Shown here one piece after another: positions 23,276 through 35,060 of a stretch of DNA of 64,000 nt (its first letter is position 1; every line of letters starts with the position of its first letter). The position numbers were made by a program, and so were the translations under genes. This stretch comes from Acheta domesticus (taxonomy: Eukaryota; Arthropoda; Insecta; Orthoptera; Gryllidae), in the NCBI GenBank assembly GCA_031308135.1, contig JAHLJT010008446.1:163243532-163307531 (forward strand). The letters run 5' to 3'. The notes under the pieces are model-generated. The model worked only from the letters and a program-made list of their open reading frames with translations, was not told where the DNA came from and searched no databases.

Positions 23276-23489
23276 AATGCTAGAAAGTATTAGTAATAAA
23301 TTTTATCAGAAGTTATTATCAGTAAAAACAGTAATTTTATTGTTTTCTAATCCATCGGAACACCTTCACTACATTGCATGGTGTTCATATTTTGTTCCGG
23401 AGATAGCGGTCATCTCCCCTTCTCCCGATGGCTAAATCCGGCGTCGACCTACAGTCGACTAGGAGGGTTTTCGCCAACTAGGTACCTCC

Positions 23490-23965
23490 CACCAAGTGGG
23501 CATTGCCCCAGCCGGGACAAGTTCTAAGCTCCCGACTCGTTCCCCAGCAGGTGTGGTAGTGTAGTACATGTGCGTGTGTGTGTATGGAAAGGGTACAATG
23601 GGACAAGGAATGGAAAGAAAAGATCGCGCACGGTCCATGGCCCGTTTGGTAGAGTACTGACCTGGCATTCGGCTGATGTTGATCAAAGAAACCACGGAAA
23701 GCTACCGATTGAACCAGCCGACCGCTAGAATTCTCCTCCACATAGCGACAGAACTCGACTTAGCTATCAGACTAGTGTCGAAATTATTGCCATCATCAGG
23801 ACATAAACCTAGGATCTGCCAGTCAAGTGGCACTACAATGACATTAGTTGATGCCTTGAGCTCCCCTCAGTCAGCCGTTAAGGATATCTAAGTCGGTTCC
23901 ATCGGTAGTGTATATATTGTATTTAAATTTCATGTCGATAGATTCATTATCTTACTTAAATCGGT
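23490..23965 (-). repeat. Inverted repeat pair, right copy
   Basis: The partner of 20560-20985. It contains a gtgtgtgtgtat microsatellite stub, the cccgtttggtagagtactga tRNA-like start and the atgtcgatagattcatta tail. Beyond it, tacttaaatcggttcataca recurs at 25080, marking the start of another repeat copy. Confidence 0.7.
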
Positions 23966-24129
23966 TCATACAAATGCACAGAAACTCAACGAATTGATGA
24001 TTTAACACTTTAATGCCCAGCGTACCACATAATTCAATTTTGCCATATAAATTCACCATATAATATATATTTTACATATAAATTCAATTCAAATTCAATT
24101 AGATACACTAATTTCTGGTCAACTCAATT

Positions 24130-24480
24130 TTGGTTCTTTTGCAAAACTTTGTGAATTTTAGTTCTTCAGTAAACGTAGACATCCTAAACGAAACATATAA
24201 GCAAAATTGTTCATTCTTGAATGCCAGATGTTGGTTTAGCCGTGATCGCTAAGTCATTGTACATTCCTGGCCAAGGTGTACACACGACTTGGGTCGGTTC
24301 GAATCTTCATCTATAAGCCTATGGTTAAGTCGAAGGGAGAGGCCGATGTAAAACAAACGGTGGTTGGTCCGCGTCGAAGTTGACGGGGCTTATGCAGCAA
24401 AGTTTCAACGGTTTTGCTTCTTCTTATAGAAAAAGAATACTCAATAACCACCGTTTGGCGCTTCAGGAGCGCTCTAGTAG
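24130..24480 (+). repeat. tRNA-like repeat fragment
   Basis: tagccgtgatcgctaagtc (A-box side) and gggtcggttcgaatcttcat (B box) are about 60 bp apart near 24237-24310. The arms do not fold as an intact tRNA. The 24370-24480 part contains a weak inverted repeat around accaccgttt/aaacggtggt. Confidence 0.45.
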
Positions 24481-24484
24481 TATA

Positions 24485-24995
24485 ATTTAGCAACATAACA
24501 GTTCACGAAATTAAATTCCCCCTCTGAGACTCGAACTGGCGACCCTTCAGTTCCAAGTGCTGCATCCAAACACGCTATTTCACAACCTCGGCCATACGGA
24601 GGGCAAGACCTCTACACTTCCATATTAGTCAAGACATAATTATTTCACTTCGAGCATTAGTGAGCCGGTAAATTGAGAAAATGTGGGCTACAAAAGAATA
24701 TAAAAAATGTATAAAAAAATATTCTTTGGGCTACAAAAGAAGGCAGTTAGAAAGAGAATAATGCCTAAACGGAAAGCTAGTCCAGACTAAGATTAGAAAA
24801 ACGAAATAGCGCGAGAACGTTTGTGCCATTCTATAGCAGCACTAGTTTATTCCAACATTGTCAACAGCATTTATCCACTTTTTCGTTACCAGATCTCGGA
24901 AATAAGAGCTATTCTGGCACAAATTTGCCGTTTTCAGTCGCAGGATTATATAATTCTCTTTTTACGAAGAACTTAGTAAGGTGAGAAAGTAATAA
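24485..24995 (-). repeat. Composite tRNA-like repeat with terminal hairpin, copy 4
   Basis: Same order and orientation as 14545-15372. It has a B-box complement (ctgagactcgaactggcgac), the ctttgggctacaaaagaagg phrase, gtgccattctatagcagcac, ttatccactttttcgttacc and the end hairpin ttttacgaagaacttagtaa with gagaaagt. Confidence 0.65.
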
Positions 24996-25074
24996 TAATT
25001 TCGGAACCCTTACGTATATCTAAGTTAGTCCCATGGCCACTGGTTATGTTGTATTTGCATTTAATGATGATATA

Positions 25075-25640
25075 GTTACTTAAATCGGTTCATACAGATG
25101 TACAGAAAGACAATTGATTTGATGGTACATACGTTTTACAAATCCAACCAGAGACGAGAAAAATTCTTTGAAAGTAGACAATCCGAAAATCACATTCAGA
25201 CAACTCCAGTTTCTTTGATTAATAGTATTTGTGATTAAAATTGCTTCAAATGGTTTTCAATAAAGTTTCTGGAAATCTCAATAATTTTCTGCGGAAATAG
25301 AGAATTGTGACAAATAATAATCCCCGACAAAGGCTCGAACCAGCGCCCTTTCCTCCGAAGAGCTGAGTCCGTACCCGCCAATTAACCACCTCGGCCATCC
25401 AGGTAGGACATGGGATATACACTTCTATAATAGTAATAAGTGAATGGTGGTTTCTGTTCTAGTCTTTGGCAGCCAAAACATCGAGAAAATGTGAAAAAAT
25501 TTCCTTTGGGCAGCAAAAGATGGCAGCTGCGAAAGGAGTAAGGCATAACCCAAAAGTGGAGACAAAAGAGTTTAGAAAACTAACAAGTGCGAGAAAGTCA
25601 GTGCCATTTTATAGCACTAATTTATTTATATATTTGCCGT
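25075..25640 (-). repeat. Composite tRNA-like repeat, copy 5 (hairpin end replaced)
   Basis: It matches 14725-15260 closely: gatggtacatacgttttac, ggttttcaataaagtttct, the B-box complement aaggctcgaaccagcgccct, tcctttgggcagcaaaagat and gtgccattttatagcac. At about 25640 it runs directly into the longer repeat at 25645, which carries the hairpin end at 26915. Confidence 0.65.
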
Positions 25641-25644
25641 ACGT

Positions 25645-26915
25645 ACCATAGGAGGCGAAACTTTAATGAACATATTCCGTGCGGGTTTTGAGAAAATTAT
25701 ATTTTTAGAAATTGCATCAATTTCAGACACTAAAAAAGCGAAATAAGCTCGTTTTTTAAAAAAGAATTGTACATGACATCTTTTTAATGAGCTGATTTTT
25801 TGCGACAGTCTGTTTAAAGAAAAGTAGGTATCTCCAATTTTGTAGTTTTGAAATGTTCACGTTTTTTGGCATTTTCGAAAATAAGGAGCAATATCCGAAA
25901 ATGAAACTAGCCAACTAGTACCCTACTTTTTACCGTCCCCTTATCACATATGGGAAGAAAATTTAAAGAAAAAATATGGAGTGGTTTTCGAGAATTTTTT
26001 AAAAGAAATTGCATGAATTTGAGACACTAATTAAGCAAAATCAGCTCGTTTTCTCAAAAATTGTACATGACCTTTTTTAAAGAGATGATTTTTTACAACA
26101 GATTTTGTTTAAAACAAAAATCGCTATCTCCAATTTAGTAGTTTTCAAACGTTTACATTTTGGGATTTTCAAAAAATCGGAACAATAGTTGAAAGTGGGA
26201 CGAGCACCATTCTTTACTGTCCCTTATGACATATGACGAGCAAATTTAAAGAAACAATTTAGAGAGGTTTTTGAGAAAAAATGGCCGATTTTCGCGCAAA
26301 ATTACATGGAAACTACTCATATTTTCGAAAAATTGAACTTATTTAAAGGAACGTCTTCAAGGAACACATTTCATTATGAAAAGAATCTGTCTTCAAAATA
26401 ATAGTTGTAGGAAGATGTCCCAAAAAATTGCACGTTTTCAATTTTCAAAAAATCATACAAAATTGTTTCACACAGTTTGATCACAAAATTTGGTGTGGTT
26501 TTTGAGAAAATGTTGAAAATGTTTTTGAAGCTTCGTGTGGCGTACCCTCAAAAATTAAAATATCCGTTTGAAACATCCAAAGCCACGAGTTCATTCAGAA
26601 AAATATGGAGAACAATTGGGGAATACCAATTTTGAAGAAAATCGGCTGATCGGTATAAGCACTAACGTCCGCAGACGGGCAGAAGGACGTTTTGCCGTCA
26701 ATAGATTTTTGGGTATCAAGAACCAACAAAATATAAGTTTCTGGCTACACCACGTGTTAGAGGATTTTTTCTAGATTTAGCAACCGGATTTATTTAATTT
26801 TTCATTACCGGAGCCAGACAATAAGCACTTTTCTGTTGAAAATTCGCCGTTTTCTGGCGCACGATCTTTCTAACTTTCTCTTCTTACGAAGAAATTCGTA
26901 AAGCGAGAAAGTAAA
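25645..26915 (+). repeat. Long dispersed repeat with internal tandem duplication and terminal hairpin
   Basis: Two head-to-tail units of about 300 bp (about 25690-25990 and 26000-26285) share gaaattgcat, aattgtacatgac, tatctccaatttngtagttt and gagtggttttnngag words. Then come cagacgggcagaaggacg (26673) and the end ttatttaatttttcattacc...aactttctcttcttacgaag...ttcgtaaagcgagaaagt. Copies are at 8396-9245 (inverse) and 63200-63955. No protein reading was recognised. Confidence 0.65.
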
Positions 26916-27590
26916 AATGCTCAGTCGTGAGAATATGTTGAAAATGTCCATGGGCCTTCATCTAGCGTAAGAAATTAAATTCTGAAGGCTTTTTGTAGCA
27001 TTAGAAATTGAAAGATCAGTTGGCAAATTCGAGAGGCTGTGACACTGAAAATCAATGGGGGATACATTTCGGTGAAAATCCTTTATACAGTTTTGGCGGA
27101 CGGAGGCAGTTGTTTTGAGGAAATAAACAGTATTTCATTATACGGGCCATCCAAAATGTGTGTATTGACTAAAAGTAAGAACAGGAGAAAGTAAGATACT
27201 ATTTACACGAGAAAAGGTACACACTCTTTTTCGGTAACTGGAAACCAAAGGTGTTTTTTTGTCAAAATATTGTTACGATTTCCTCCAGCAATGGATGTCT
27301 TTCCTTTACACGCAGTATAGAAGAACGTAAAGAATTGAATTTTTCGAAACGCACTTCGCATATTATTTCCACAACAAATATATGCAGTTCATTAGGGTAA
27401 CAATCTTTAACTTATTCAAAATATTTTAAAAGAAAAGAGCATTTGCATATAATTATATTTACAGAAAACTCTAATGGCAAATGTCAAGGAAAATTACTTG
27501 TATTTACGAACACAATCCAAATTACTTACATATCATTATAAAAAATTTCATTTTCAACGGATGAAAATTTTTCCATTTTGGAATATTTTT
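26916..27590. other. Intron stretch, nothing recognised
   Basis: AT-rich DNA between a repeat and the exon at 27598; only short frames are present. Confidence 0.5.
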
Positions 27591-27597
27591 CACTTAC

Positions 27598-27763
27598 CAT
27601 TTTGTCAGTCTCCTTACATTTTTCTTTCAAGTCTTCAAGGTCTTTTACAACAGTTCTGCCACCAAATCCTTGAGATAACCTTTCGCATTCATTCTGCAGG
27701 CTCTCATTGGATGCAGTAAGTTCACTGGTACGTTGTATTAACTGCCAGTGTTCAAATCTCAGT
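27598..27763 (-). CDS. Coiled-coil protein gene, fourth exon found
   Basis: A 166-bp minus-strand exon. The acceptor is TTTATAG and the donor is ATG followed by GTAAGTG. One leading base completes the Gln codon from the previous exon, and the exon ends in phase 0. The peptide begins LRFEHWQLIQRTSELTASNE and ends with KCKETDKM. Heptads are interrupted by a short GFGGRT segment, which could be a hinge. The intron to the next exon (5301) is about 22 kb and holds the I-type LINE, the Tc1 and hAT pseudogenes and most of the hairpin-ended repeats. Confidence 0.85.
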
Positions 27764-27769
27764 CTATAA

Positions 27770-29690
27770 ATACATAAAATTCATTAAAATTTATAGTACG
27801 CAACACCCATAACTGTTACACTATCATATTTATAACACAAGATAAGAAAGAAGAATAAAATTAAAAGTAATTTTCAGAACTTTTCATTAAATCAGTACAT
27901 CAATAAGAAAAGGCTAATAACGGCTTCCGAACGTGTAAGATTCTAAACTACTAATGTAACATTGACGCTGGGTTTACCTACGAGTATACAGGTTAACTCA
28001 TTAATTTTGAACTCTCTCTTCACAAGGTTGTGTATTCGGACGAATTTCATAAAACGTGAATCTAAACGAAAACTCAAAAAACAGAATTTCGTTGCGTTTC
28101 GGAAATAAACGAAAATATTTTTCTGAAACGTTGCCAATAGTGAGATGCTGTTTTCACTCAAATGAACATATGCGAGGGGCACATACAGTTAGTGTAAAAA
28201 GTGAGTGGACACTAGGGTGGCCCTTAGCTATAGGGCAAATTTCTGAAACTTAGAAATTTGTTACTTCCACCCCTTAGTCCGGTTTCAGTCGACAAGAATA
28301 TGATCTCTGCAAAATGAAATCCCAATAAGACAATTTCTAGGCGACCCCCAAACGCCGTGAAGTTGGAACGTAGTATACGAAACAAATACTTCCAATAAGA
28401 AGCTGTGAACTACTCTCTCCCTAGCTCAATTTCTTTCCTATCAATTTTTGTGGCACATTCAGACAATCTCAGCAATTGTTTAAAAACATTCTAAATCAAA
28501 TTAATCACTATTTTATTCCACAATATCTGAAATAACATGAACATTTTTAAAATACATTTTTTAATAATGCACACGTCTCTAACAGAAACCCACGTTTATT
28601 TATATACATTTCTGAAGAATCAATACACTATTTGAACGAACAAATTTTGAACATTATTTTTTCTTAAGAGAGGATTAAGTAGCAACTGGGTATTTCTTAC
28701 GATCTTCAAAAACTATCTGTAAAACAAATAGTCAGTTTCGTCTTTTGTGAGGATGTTATTATAATCCTGAATAAGTTTGACATCTCTTTTGGCAACGTCA
28801 TTCACAAAAACTCTTCTCGCGCTTCTGAATTCCACTTTTGTAACCAGGATCATCCTTCCACATTCAAGGGTATTTATTGAGAAAATCGGCCCTAGAAAAT
28901 CTTGTAAAGATGGATTTTGTACTAGGAGTTACAAAGGACGAAAACTCGATGATTGTAAAGAAGCAATGATTATTTTGAGGAAGACTGTATCTCTTCTGTT
29001 GATTATTTTCTTCTTCCTCGTTTTTACCTTTATCTCCTTTCGGGTATATCTTGACCTTTTTTGCCCATTGTCCATTGGCACCCTTCTAATAAACAAGGCT
29101 AGAGCCACTTTTTCTGGAACCAAATATAAGAGATGGTTTGAACACTTTTGCAGCAGCTTCACTAATTTCGGTATCAATATTCTGATAATTCATTATTGAT
29201 AAATTATCATGATATGGTGCATTAATTGCTTCTGATGACAAAAACCAGACACCAACATACACTCGAGCAAGGAAAAATACATATTCTTGTCAAAAAGTTA
29301 TTCTCCTTACAAGACATGTGAAATTGACCTTGAAATCGGTACATTTTTCATGCGTGTATTGTCTCTGCTATACATCTAGCATGACATATAGCTCCAGGCT
29401 TAAGAAAAGATATCCTGTTCAAAGGAATGCCGCCCAGAAAGATCATCGTTAATTCCAACAATTCTCCGTAATCATTTCGAGGCTGCTTTTTGCAGACAGT
29501 TGGTATTCACGAATGGGAGAACGGACATCATCAAGAACTTCTTTTCTTCCAGTTATGTACAAGTTCTTATCGAGTTTTAATCAGGTGACTCTAAATCGTT
29601 TGAAACTCTCCTTATCTGGAGCAGACTTGAGTGAGTGAGTTCTGCGAGTCAAAACAGCTTCTCAAAACTAACTAAAAAATGTGATGACGG
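27770..29690. other. Intron stretch without a convincing gene
   Basis: It has a few open frames, including 28777-29199 on the plus strand, and a minus-strand frame near 28830-28715 reading RRVFVNDVAKRDVKLIQDYN. The latter looks protein-like and may be the edge of an old coding element, but no family could be named. Confidence 0.3.
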
Positions 29691-29699
29691 CATTGAAAT

Positions 29700-30350
29700 A
29701 TTCGCTGTAGAAGAAACGGTACACAAAATGAAGAGCCTATGGCATTACCAGAAACATTTACAACAAAAAGGCTCTATATAAAAACTTGAAAATACAGCAC
29801 GACACACAGTAGTAAAACCAGAATGTATTTATGCAAGTGAATGCTTAGTACTGACCTACAAATTATATAAAGTTGAAGTCCTAGAGCGAAGAATTATTCG
29901 CAAAATTCTCGGCCTGATGAGAAACACAGAGGTATGGAAATTAAGAAGTAATGAAGTTTATCGCAGTAGAGAAAATTTAACTGAAACATTACGGAAGAGG
30001 AGACTGCTATTATTTGTACATTTATAAAGAATAGATAACAGATTAACTAAGCAGATTTTTAACTACTTTTGGAACAAGAAGTCGACAATAGTCTGGATTA
30101 AAGAAGTTAGGAAAGATTTGCAAAGAAACAATACAAGTGAAAGAGAAGCAGCAGAAACAGATATGTTTAAGAAGAAAGTGTTAGAAATGGAAGGATTCCA
30201 AGGCATGAAGGAAAAGAAGACAGGATCAAAATGATCCGAGGAGAGAAAAGTGATACACAGCGAGAAGATGAAAGAGTACTGGAGGAAGAAGAAAGAAGGA
30301 CAAAGGAAGACGCAATGAAATTGGTGGGTGGTCCCTAGATGACCCAAACG
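29700..30350 (+). pseudogene. LINE reverse transcriptase C-terminal fragment
   Basis: The frame reads YASECLVLTYKLYKVEVLER, IRKILGLMRNTEVWKLRSNE, TEVYRSRENLTETLRKRRLL-like sequence, then RLTKQIFNYFWNKKSTIVWI and a Lys/Glu-rich tail. This is the familiar end of insect LINE ORF2 proteins after the RT thumb. The upstream RT core is missing and stops occur, so this is a 5'-truncated copy. The clade is uncertain. Confidence 0.65.
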
Positions 30351-30953
30351 AAAGAAGAATAAGAAGAATAAACTCATTGCTGCTGTACAATCATTGTAAA
30401 TATTCTGTAAATACACTGTACATATCAATTCAATAAAGAAAACTCGTGATTGTGAGCGCACCCGGAATGACAGAATCACTTCTTTGTGAGAGAAGCAAAA
30501 CCAACAAATAGACAAAGCAGCAAAACTGTAAAGTGAATGCTAAACTGTAAAATGAAAGTGAAGAGCAACGTGCACTAAAGTACACGGGAATAAGGAACAT
30601 TCCAAACACACAGCTCTTCGGGAAAACAGATAAGCTATGTGAAAAGACAGAACGGACAAATCCAGAACACTACTTCCAGTGCGCGGATGAGCTCCCATAG
30701 GGGAGCAGTCCGCAAGGTCCTAGAAACACGACCTCTTGCGTGTGTGTGTCGTGGTGATACCAACACCACCCAAATTCTTAAGGCCTGCTGGCTGGCATTA
30801 GGGAAAACAAGATGGTGGCGAAAGTAGTCATATCGTGTTGAAATTTTGCTGATAGTGGAATGTATTAGCTAGTGTAAACTAAATATTCTCAGAGATGATA
30901 AATAGCGTAAAACGTAAGTAACCCATTATTTTAATATTTCTGACGGGTACAAT

Positions 30954-31100
30954 ATGTCGTTTCGTTGTTACATACCACAGTGCAGAGGCAATTACCCTAG
31001 TGGATCAAATGTGTTTTTACGTTTCCACGTGAGGAGGAATGGAGATGGTTGCATGGAATTCACCGAAAAGATTTTCAGCCATCTAAAGCTTCAAGAGTAA
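30954..31100 (+). pseudogene. THAP-domain exon of a P-like element or THAP gene
   Basis: It starts MSFRCYIPQCRGNYPSGSNV (C-x4-C) and, after a one-base shift, reads EEWRWLHGIHRKDFQPSKAS, which are the tryptophan and DFxPSK segments of the C2CH THAP DNA-binding domain. A GTAAGT donor follows at about 31097, so this was probably a first exon. The single-base shift in a T-run breaks it. The downstream part at 33440-33990 looks like the same gene's 3' portion. Confidence 0.65.
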
Positions 31101-31165
31101 GTATTGTATAACAACTTGTTTGTCTTATTATAAATATTAAGTTGTGTTAAATGTTTTAAAAATTA

Positions 31166-32106
31166 CAGTAATCCCTCGACATCCGCGGATTCGCTATTCG
31201 CGAGTTCCGAACATTCGCGATTAGAGAAATGCTACCGGTTTTAGCATTCGCGACTTCAACATTCGCGAGTGCGTCTTTTGGTCGTACTACATTTTCTTTG
31301 AAAGCGAGCACATTTCATTTCCTTTATCATCATCATCATCATCATCATCATCTGGGAAACGAACTCGGAAGACGTCGGAGCTCGAAGTATAACTTTCTTC
31401 AAAAATGTCACAGAAGAAAAGTCAATTCACATTTATAGAATAACACAATTTTTAAATAATTCAGTTCAGTTGCGTAAAATTGGAGGTAAGGGTTTCGCCC
31501 AAATGAACAGAAAAGCCATTCAGGATTTGTGCAACTCTCATTATAATGAGCTCATTGTAAAGAAGCTTCAGGAAATCATCAGTGAAGAAAACCACCTTGA
31601 CGGTAAGATGAAGTAACAGAAGCGAAACTGCGTCCTGGAACAACTTCAATGTCAAAACTGTTGATGGCGTTCTGAAATCAACAAGCTCTTGTGGAACTGA
31701 CATTCGAACATTCCAACTGACATTCCAAACATGGAAATAACTTCGAAATTTAAGAGAGAATGGAAGCAGGAACTCTTCCATATTTGGATATTAGAACAGC
31801 GAGAAAGGTGATGAAACAAAAAAAATTAGCAAATCCTATATCCAATCATTTTCAACTTTTGAAGTAAGTTTCAAATCTTATTTTATTTATTCATTTTGAA
31901 ATGTTAATTATGAATTCTTTTTGTAGTAGCGCTTAATTAGTTATACTGTAATTGATTGTCAGATTATCTTTCTGTTTTAAACAGTTTTCCTATATCCAGG
32001 AACCTAATCCACCTTTCTTCATTAAAAGATAGACTTAACATTCGCGGATTTAATATTCGCGAGGTTTTTGGGGAACCTAACTCTCGCGAATGTCGAGGAA
32101 TTACTG
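31166..32106. mobile_element. Tigger/pogo-like non-autonomous element
   Basis: The ends cagtaatccctcgacatccg and (reverse) cagtaattcctcgacattcg are flanked by TA on both sides (31164-31165, 32107-32108). Internal attcgcg words repeat near both ends. No transposase domain was recognised in the 940 bp. A CAT microsatellite is at 31328-31353. It sits inside the intron-like region of the THAP pseudogene, so it inserted later. Confidence 0.8.
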
Positions 32107-32109
32107 TAC

Positions 32110-33435
32110 TTATTTTAGGTATGTAAACTACACTTCCCGAGTAGTGAATTACGGTCTTCATCATCTTATGACGAAAAAAATCGAGAATTAGTATCTGCTC
32201 CATAGCTTTATCCAAAGCGTATCAAAAGTTAATTAAAACAATTTTATCACCTAACCTACTCATGTTGATTCCGCAACGCAATATATCCTGCAAGTCTATT
32301 CACTTTCTTACCAGTTGCTGTACCGTCATAGATTATACGATGCCCAGCATACCTATCCAAACCTGCAACCAAAGTGCGAGAAAGCCCTGCAGTAAGGCGA
32401 CAGCGGATAGAAAGCAATACGTTACAGAAAGATGTGACCGAAAGCATGGAAAACTTAGAATGTTACAATAAAAAACGTGTTTTCAACTTTTCAAGAACTA
32501 TCGTTATTGCTTGAAAATTAGAAACTCAATAGTGAATGGATAGTGATGAAGAAAGACGAAGTTGAGTGTTTTTCCTTATAAAGGACATTCCACACCCACC
32601 TATCAAAAGTTCCATTAAAATTAACTGTGATCTGACAGTAGTTGTGTCCTGTGGAAACTTTTTAATGCAAAAAATTGGGTAAAATTGTTGCTGTTTAGGG
32701 GAGATAACATGAATCAAATTGAAGAAATAATGAATAGTTGTCAAGAAAAAAAAACTTGAAAGCAAGTGAAGTGAATAATGTTCAAGAATGCATTGAAGCC
32801 TTATAGAACATCTAAATCATTATGAAACATGTCTAGCTGAGAAAGGTCCGATAATTTCATTTTTTGAGTTATTGAGTTATTTAATAATCGAGTGAACAAT
32901 ACTCAATGATAACACTTAATAATACTGATCAAACTCATACATCACGTAAGAATAATTATATATTTGGCATCTGGTTATTAGAATTAATTTAATTTAGAAG
33001 TTCCTAGTCACTATATTCTTTGTACATAACGCATCGACATGCCTGGCGAACAAATTTACGAGAGGAAAAAAAAGAAGAAAAAAAAAAAAAAACCTCCCAG
33101 TTCGTGTTGTACTCTGTGAGTCAACGACGACAAAAGTGAAAGCTATACAGAGGGGATTAAAGAAGAAAGGGTTTTCAAAGAAACGCCAGGGGTGTACAGT
33201 TTGACTGGTATCGAAAATGACCCCACAACTCCACTTAAGGGTTAAAGAAATGGGATGTGAGTACTTTTTTGAGTTAATAGACTGTTTAGAAGGTCGGTTT
33301 GGCAAATATGAATTATGTGGAGCCCATTATCACATTTCTGTGCGACACACTTTTGAAGTAGAATCAAAGTATCTTGCCTTTAATTCTACATTCCAACAGA
33401 CTTGGCAATATTCAAATTAACATTCCAGATTTGAA
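32110..33435. other. Region between THAP-like parts, largely unrecognised
   Basis: It contains a poly-A/AG-rich run at 33064-33094 and short frames. The plus frame at 33217-33420 could belong to the THAP-type gene but shows no named motif. Confidence 0.35.
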
Positions 33436-33439
33436 ATTT

Positions 33440-33995
33440 TAAAAAAATGGGTGTTGATTTAGGTGAAGGTAATTTTGAAATACCTATCTTTTTTCAAAAC
33501 ATATTAGTTGTTGGGGCTGACATTACTGAATTAAAAGATGATTTGTGGATCCTTTTAACACACATTGCAGGATATTCTTCATATTCCCGTATGAAGCATT
33601 TTAAATGTGATTATTGAAAGAACTTTTTGACAAAGTCAACAGATCATCTTACTTTTTGACAGAGTCTGAAGGTGACAATTTGCAAGAATAATTATATTGC
33701 AAATATTTATATTTGCAATATTGCTGAAAACGATGCAACCCCAGCGTTGATGCTGAAAAATTTTGTTGCGTGCATATGCATTGTAGTACATAAATAAATA
33801 ACCAATTCCAAGATATTTATGTCCAGTTATCTCATCAAAAGGAAGTTGTAATTTATATTATTATGAGTAATTTACCAAAGCTTTTGTTTTCTGGTTACAA
33901 CTTCAATGGGCACAATGGAAGTTCAATTGCAAAATATTTCTTCAGTGTAACAAGTAATGTTTTACTCAACAATTACATTAAAAAATAAATGACAT
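33440..33995 (+). pseudogene. Possible C-terminal part of P/THAP-type transposase
   Basis: It reads THIAGYSSYSRMKHFKCDY followed, past a stop, by KNFLTKSTDHLTF, a Gly-Tyr plus CxxC-like arrangement seen in the late region of THAP9/P-type transposases. A further in-frame stretch ends FFSVTSNVLLNNYIKK. Stops break it. The link to the THAP exon 2.3 kb upstream is inferred from order and strand. Confidence 0.45.
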
Positions 33996-34269
33996 GGTAA
34001 TGAAAGATGTTCCTCAAATTAAGAGATTTAAAAAATTAAGTATATAAATAAAATGTATATTTTTTAATGACTCATTTCTTTTTCATCCAGTTCACAATAT
34101 CCTTTCCAACAAAAATAAAACGGCTCCTTGAGAGAGAGCGATAAAACTTTGTCAAATACGGGTGTCACTACAAGCGTTGGAGAGTAAATAGCTATTGACC
34201 ACCCTCGACGCCATCTTGAATTCAGTCGCCAGGTCTTGTATCTAGGTGGCGTTGGAGAAAACATGTTTC

Positions 34270-35060
34270 CAGGTCTCGTGGAAACGTAGGCCTTAGTCGG
34301 AATCGAGGTTTTGGGGATGTTTGCAAATTTCCAGTCTCCTTTACTCTCCTCAGCCTCCAGTGGTTTTCCCTGCCTAGGAGGCGGGTGTCATAGAAATTAA
34401 CGGTGTGGCCAGTTTTCCGTGAGTGGAGAGCTACAGCTGATTCATTAGTACCACATTACTTGCAGTAGCAAATGTGTGCACGGAGGCGTTCCTCATTGTT
34501 TCGACTCGTCTCGCCGACGTAACTGTGGCCGCAGCTGCATGGGATCACGTATACCCCTTGATATATTTGGTCAAAAACAGTGAAAACTGTATGTGAGGTA
34601 TGGGGGAGAAGATTATTTGCGCGCGTTTTCTTAAGTTCCAGAATCCCTTTCCAACATTTTAACCCCTGATGACAGAAGAGGTGGGGTGCTGTCTTCAACA
34701 CGCTACAAGATTTTGCCCGAGTTTTTCCTGGGCTTTTTTTAGTCCGTCTTTATGTCGTAGCGGCACAAAAGAAAGCCAATGTTTGCCAATGGCGAACTGT
34801 TTATGTGGTAGAACGGCCACCTTCCTGTCGGCATCGTCGCTAGGTGTAGTCGTGTCAACAGTGCTAAAGGCGGTCGCTGCCTGCAGAACAGCTTGGCTGG
34901 CAGCGTTAGCACTGTATCCGTTAGCTTGCAATGTGCCTTCCGTCCTATGGTAAATTGCCAAGAAGTAATTTCCCCGTGTATTTCGCCCTGAGGAAGGTCG
35001 CAGAATGGCGGCTGAAACGTTGGCACCTATGCCTAGTACCCGGCGTCTCTCGGACAGCCG
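34270..35060 (-). pseudogene. Penelope-like element fragment with GIY-YIG endonuclease
   Basis: The minus strand at 34701-34456 reads TVFDQIYQGVYVIPCSCGHS then YVGETSRNNEERLRAHICYC, the GVY...YVGET signature of the GIY-YIG nuclease in Penelope-like retroelements, followed past a stop by ESAVALHSRKTGHTVNFYDT. To the right, 34985-35030 carries a gctgaaacgttggcacct phrase typical of the repeat flanking such elements. The RT is absent or unrecognisable, so this is a 5'-truncated copy. Confidence 0.7.

Noticed and set aside
30063..30515. 150-codon minus-strand frame
   Set aside because: It is the complement of the Lys/Glu-rich tail of a LINE fragment on the plus strand; Phe/Leu/Ser-rich content is the expected shadow.
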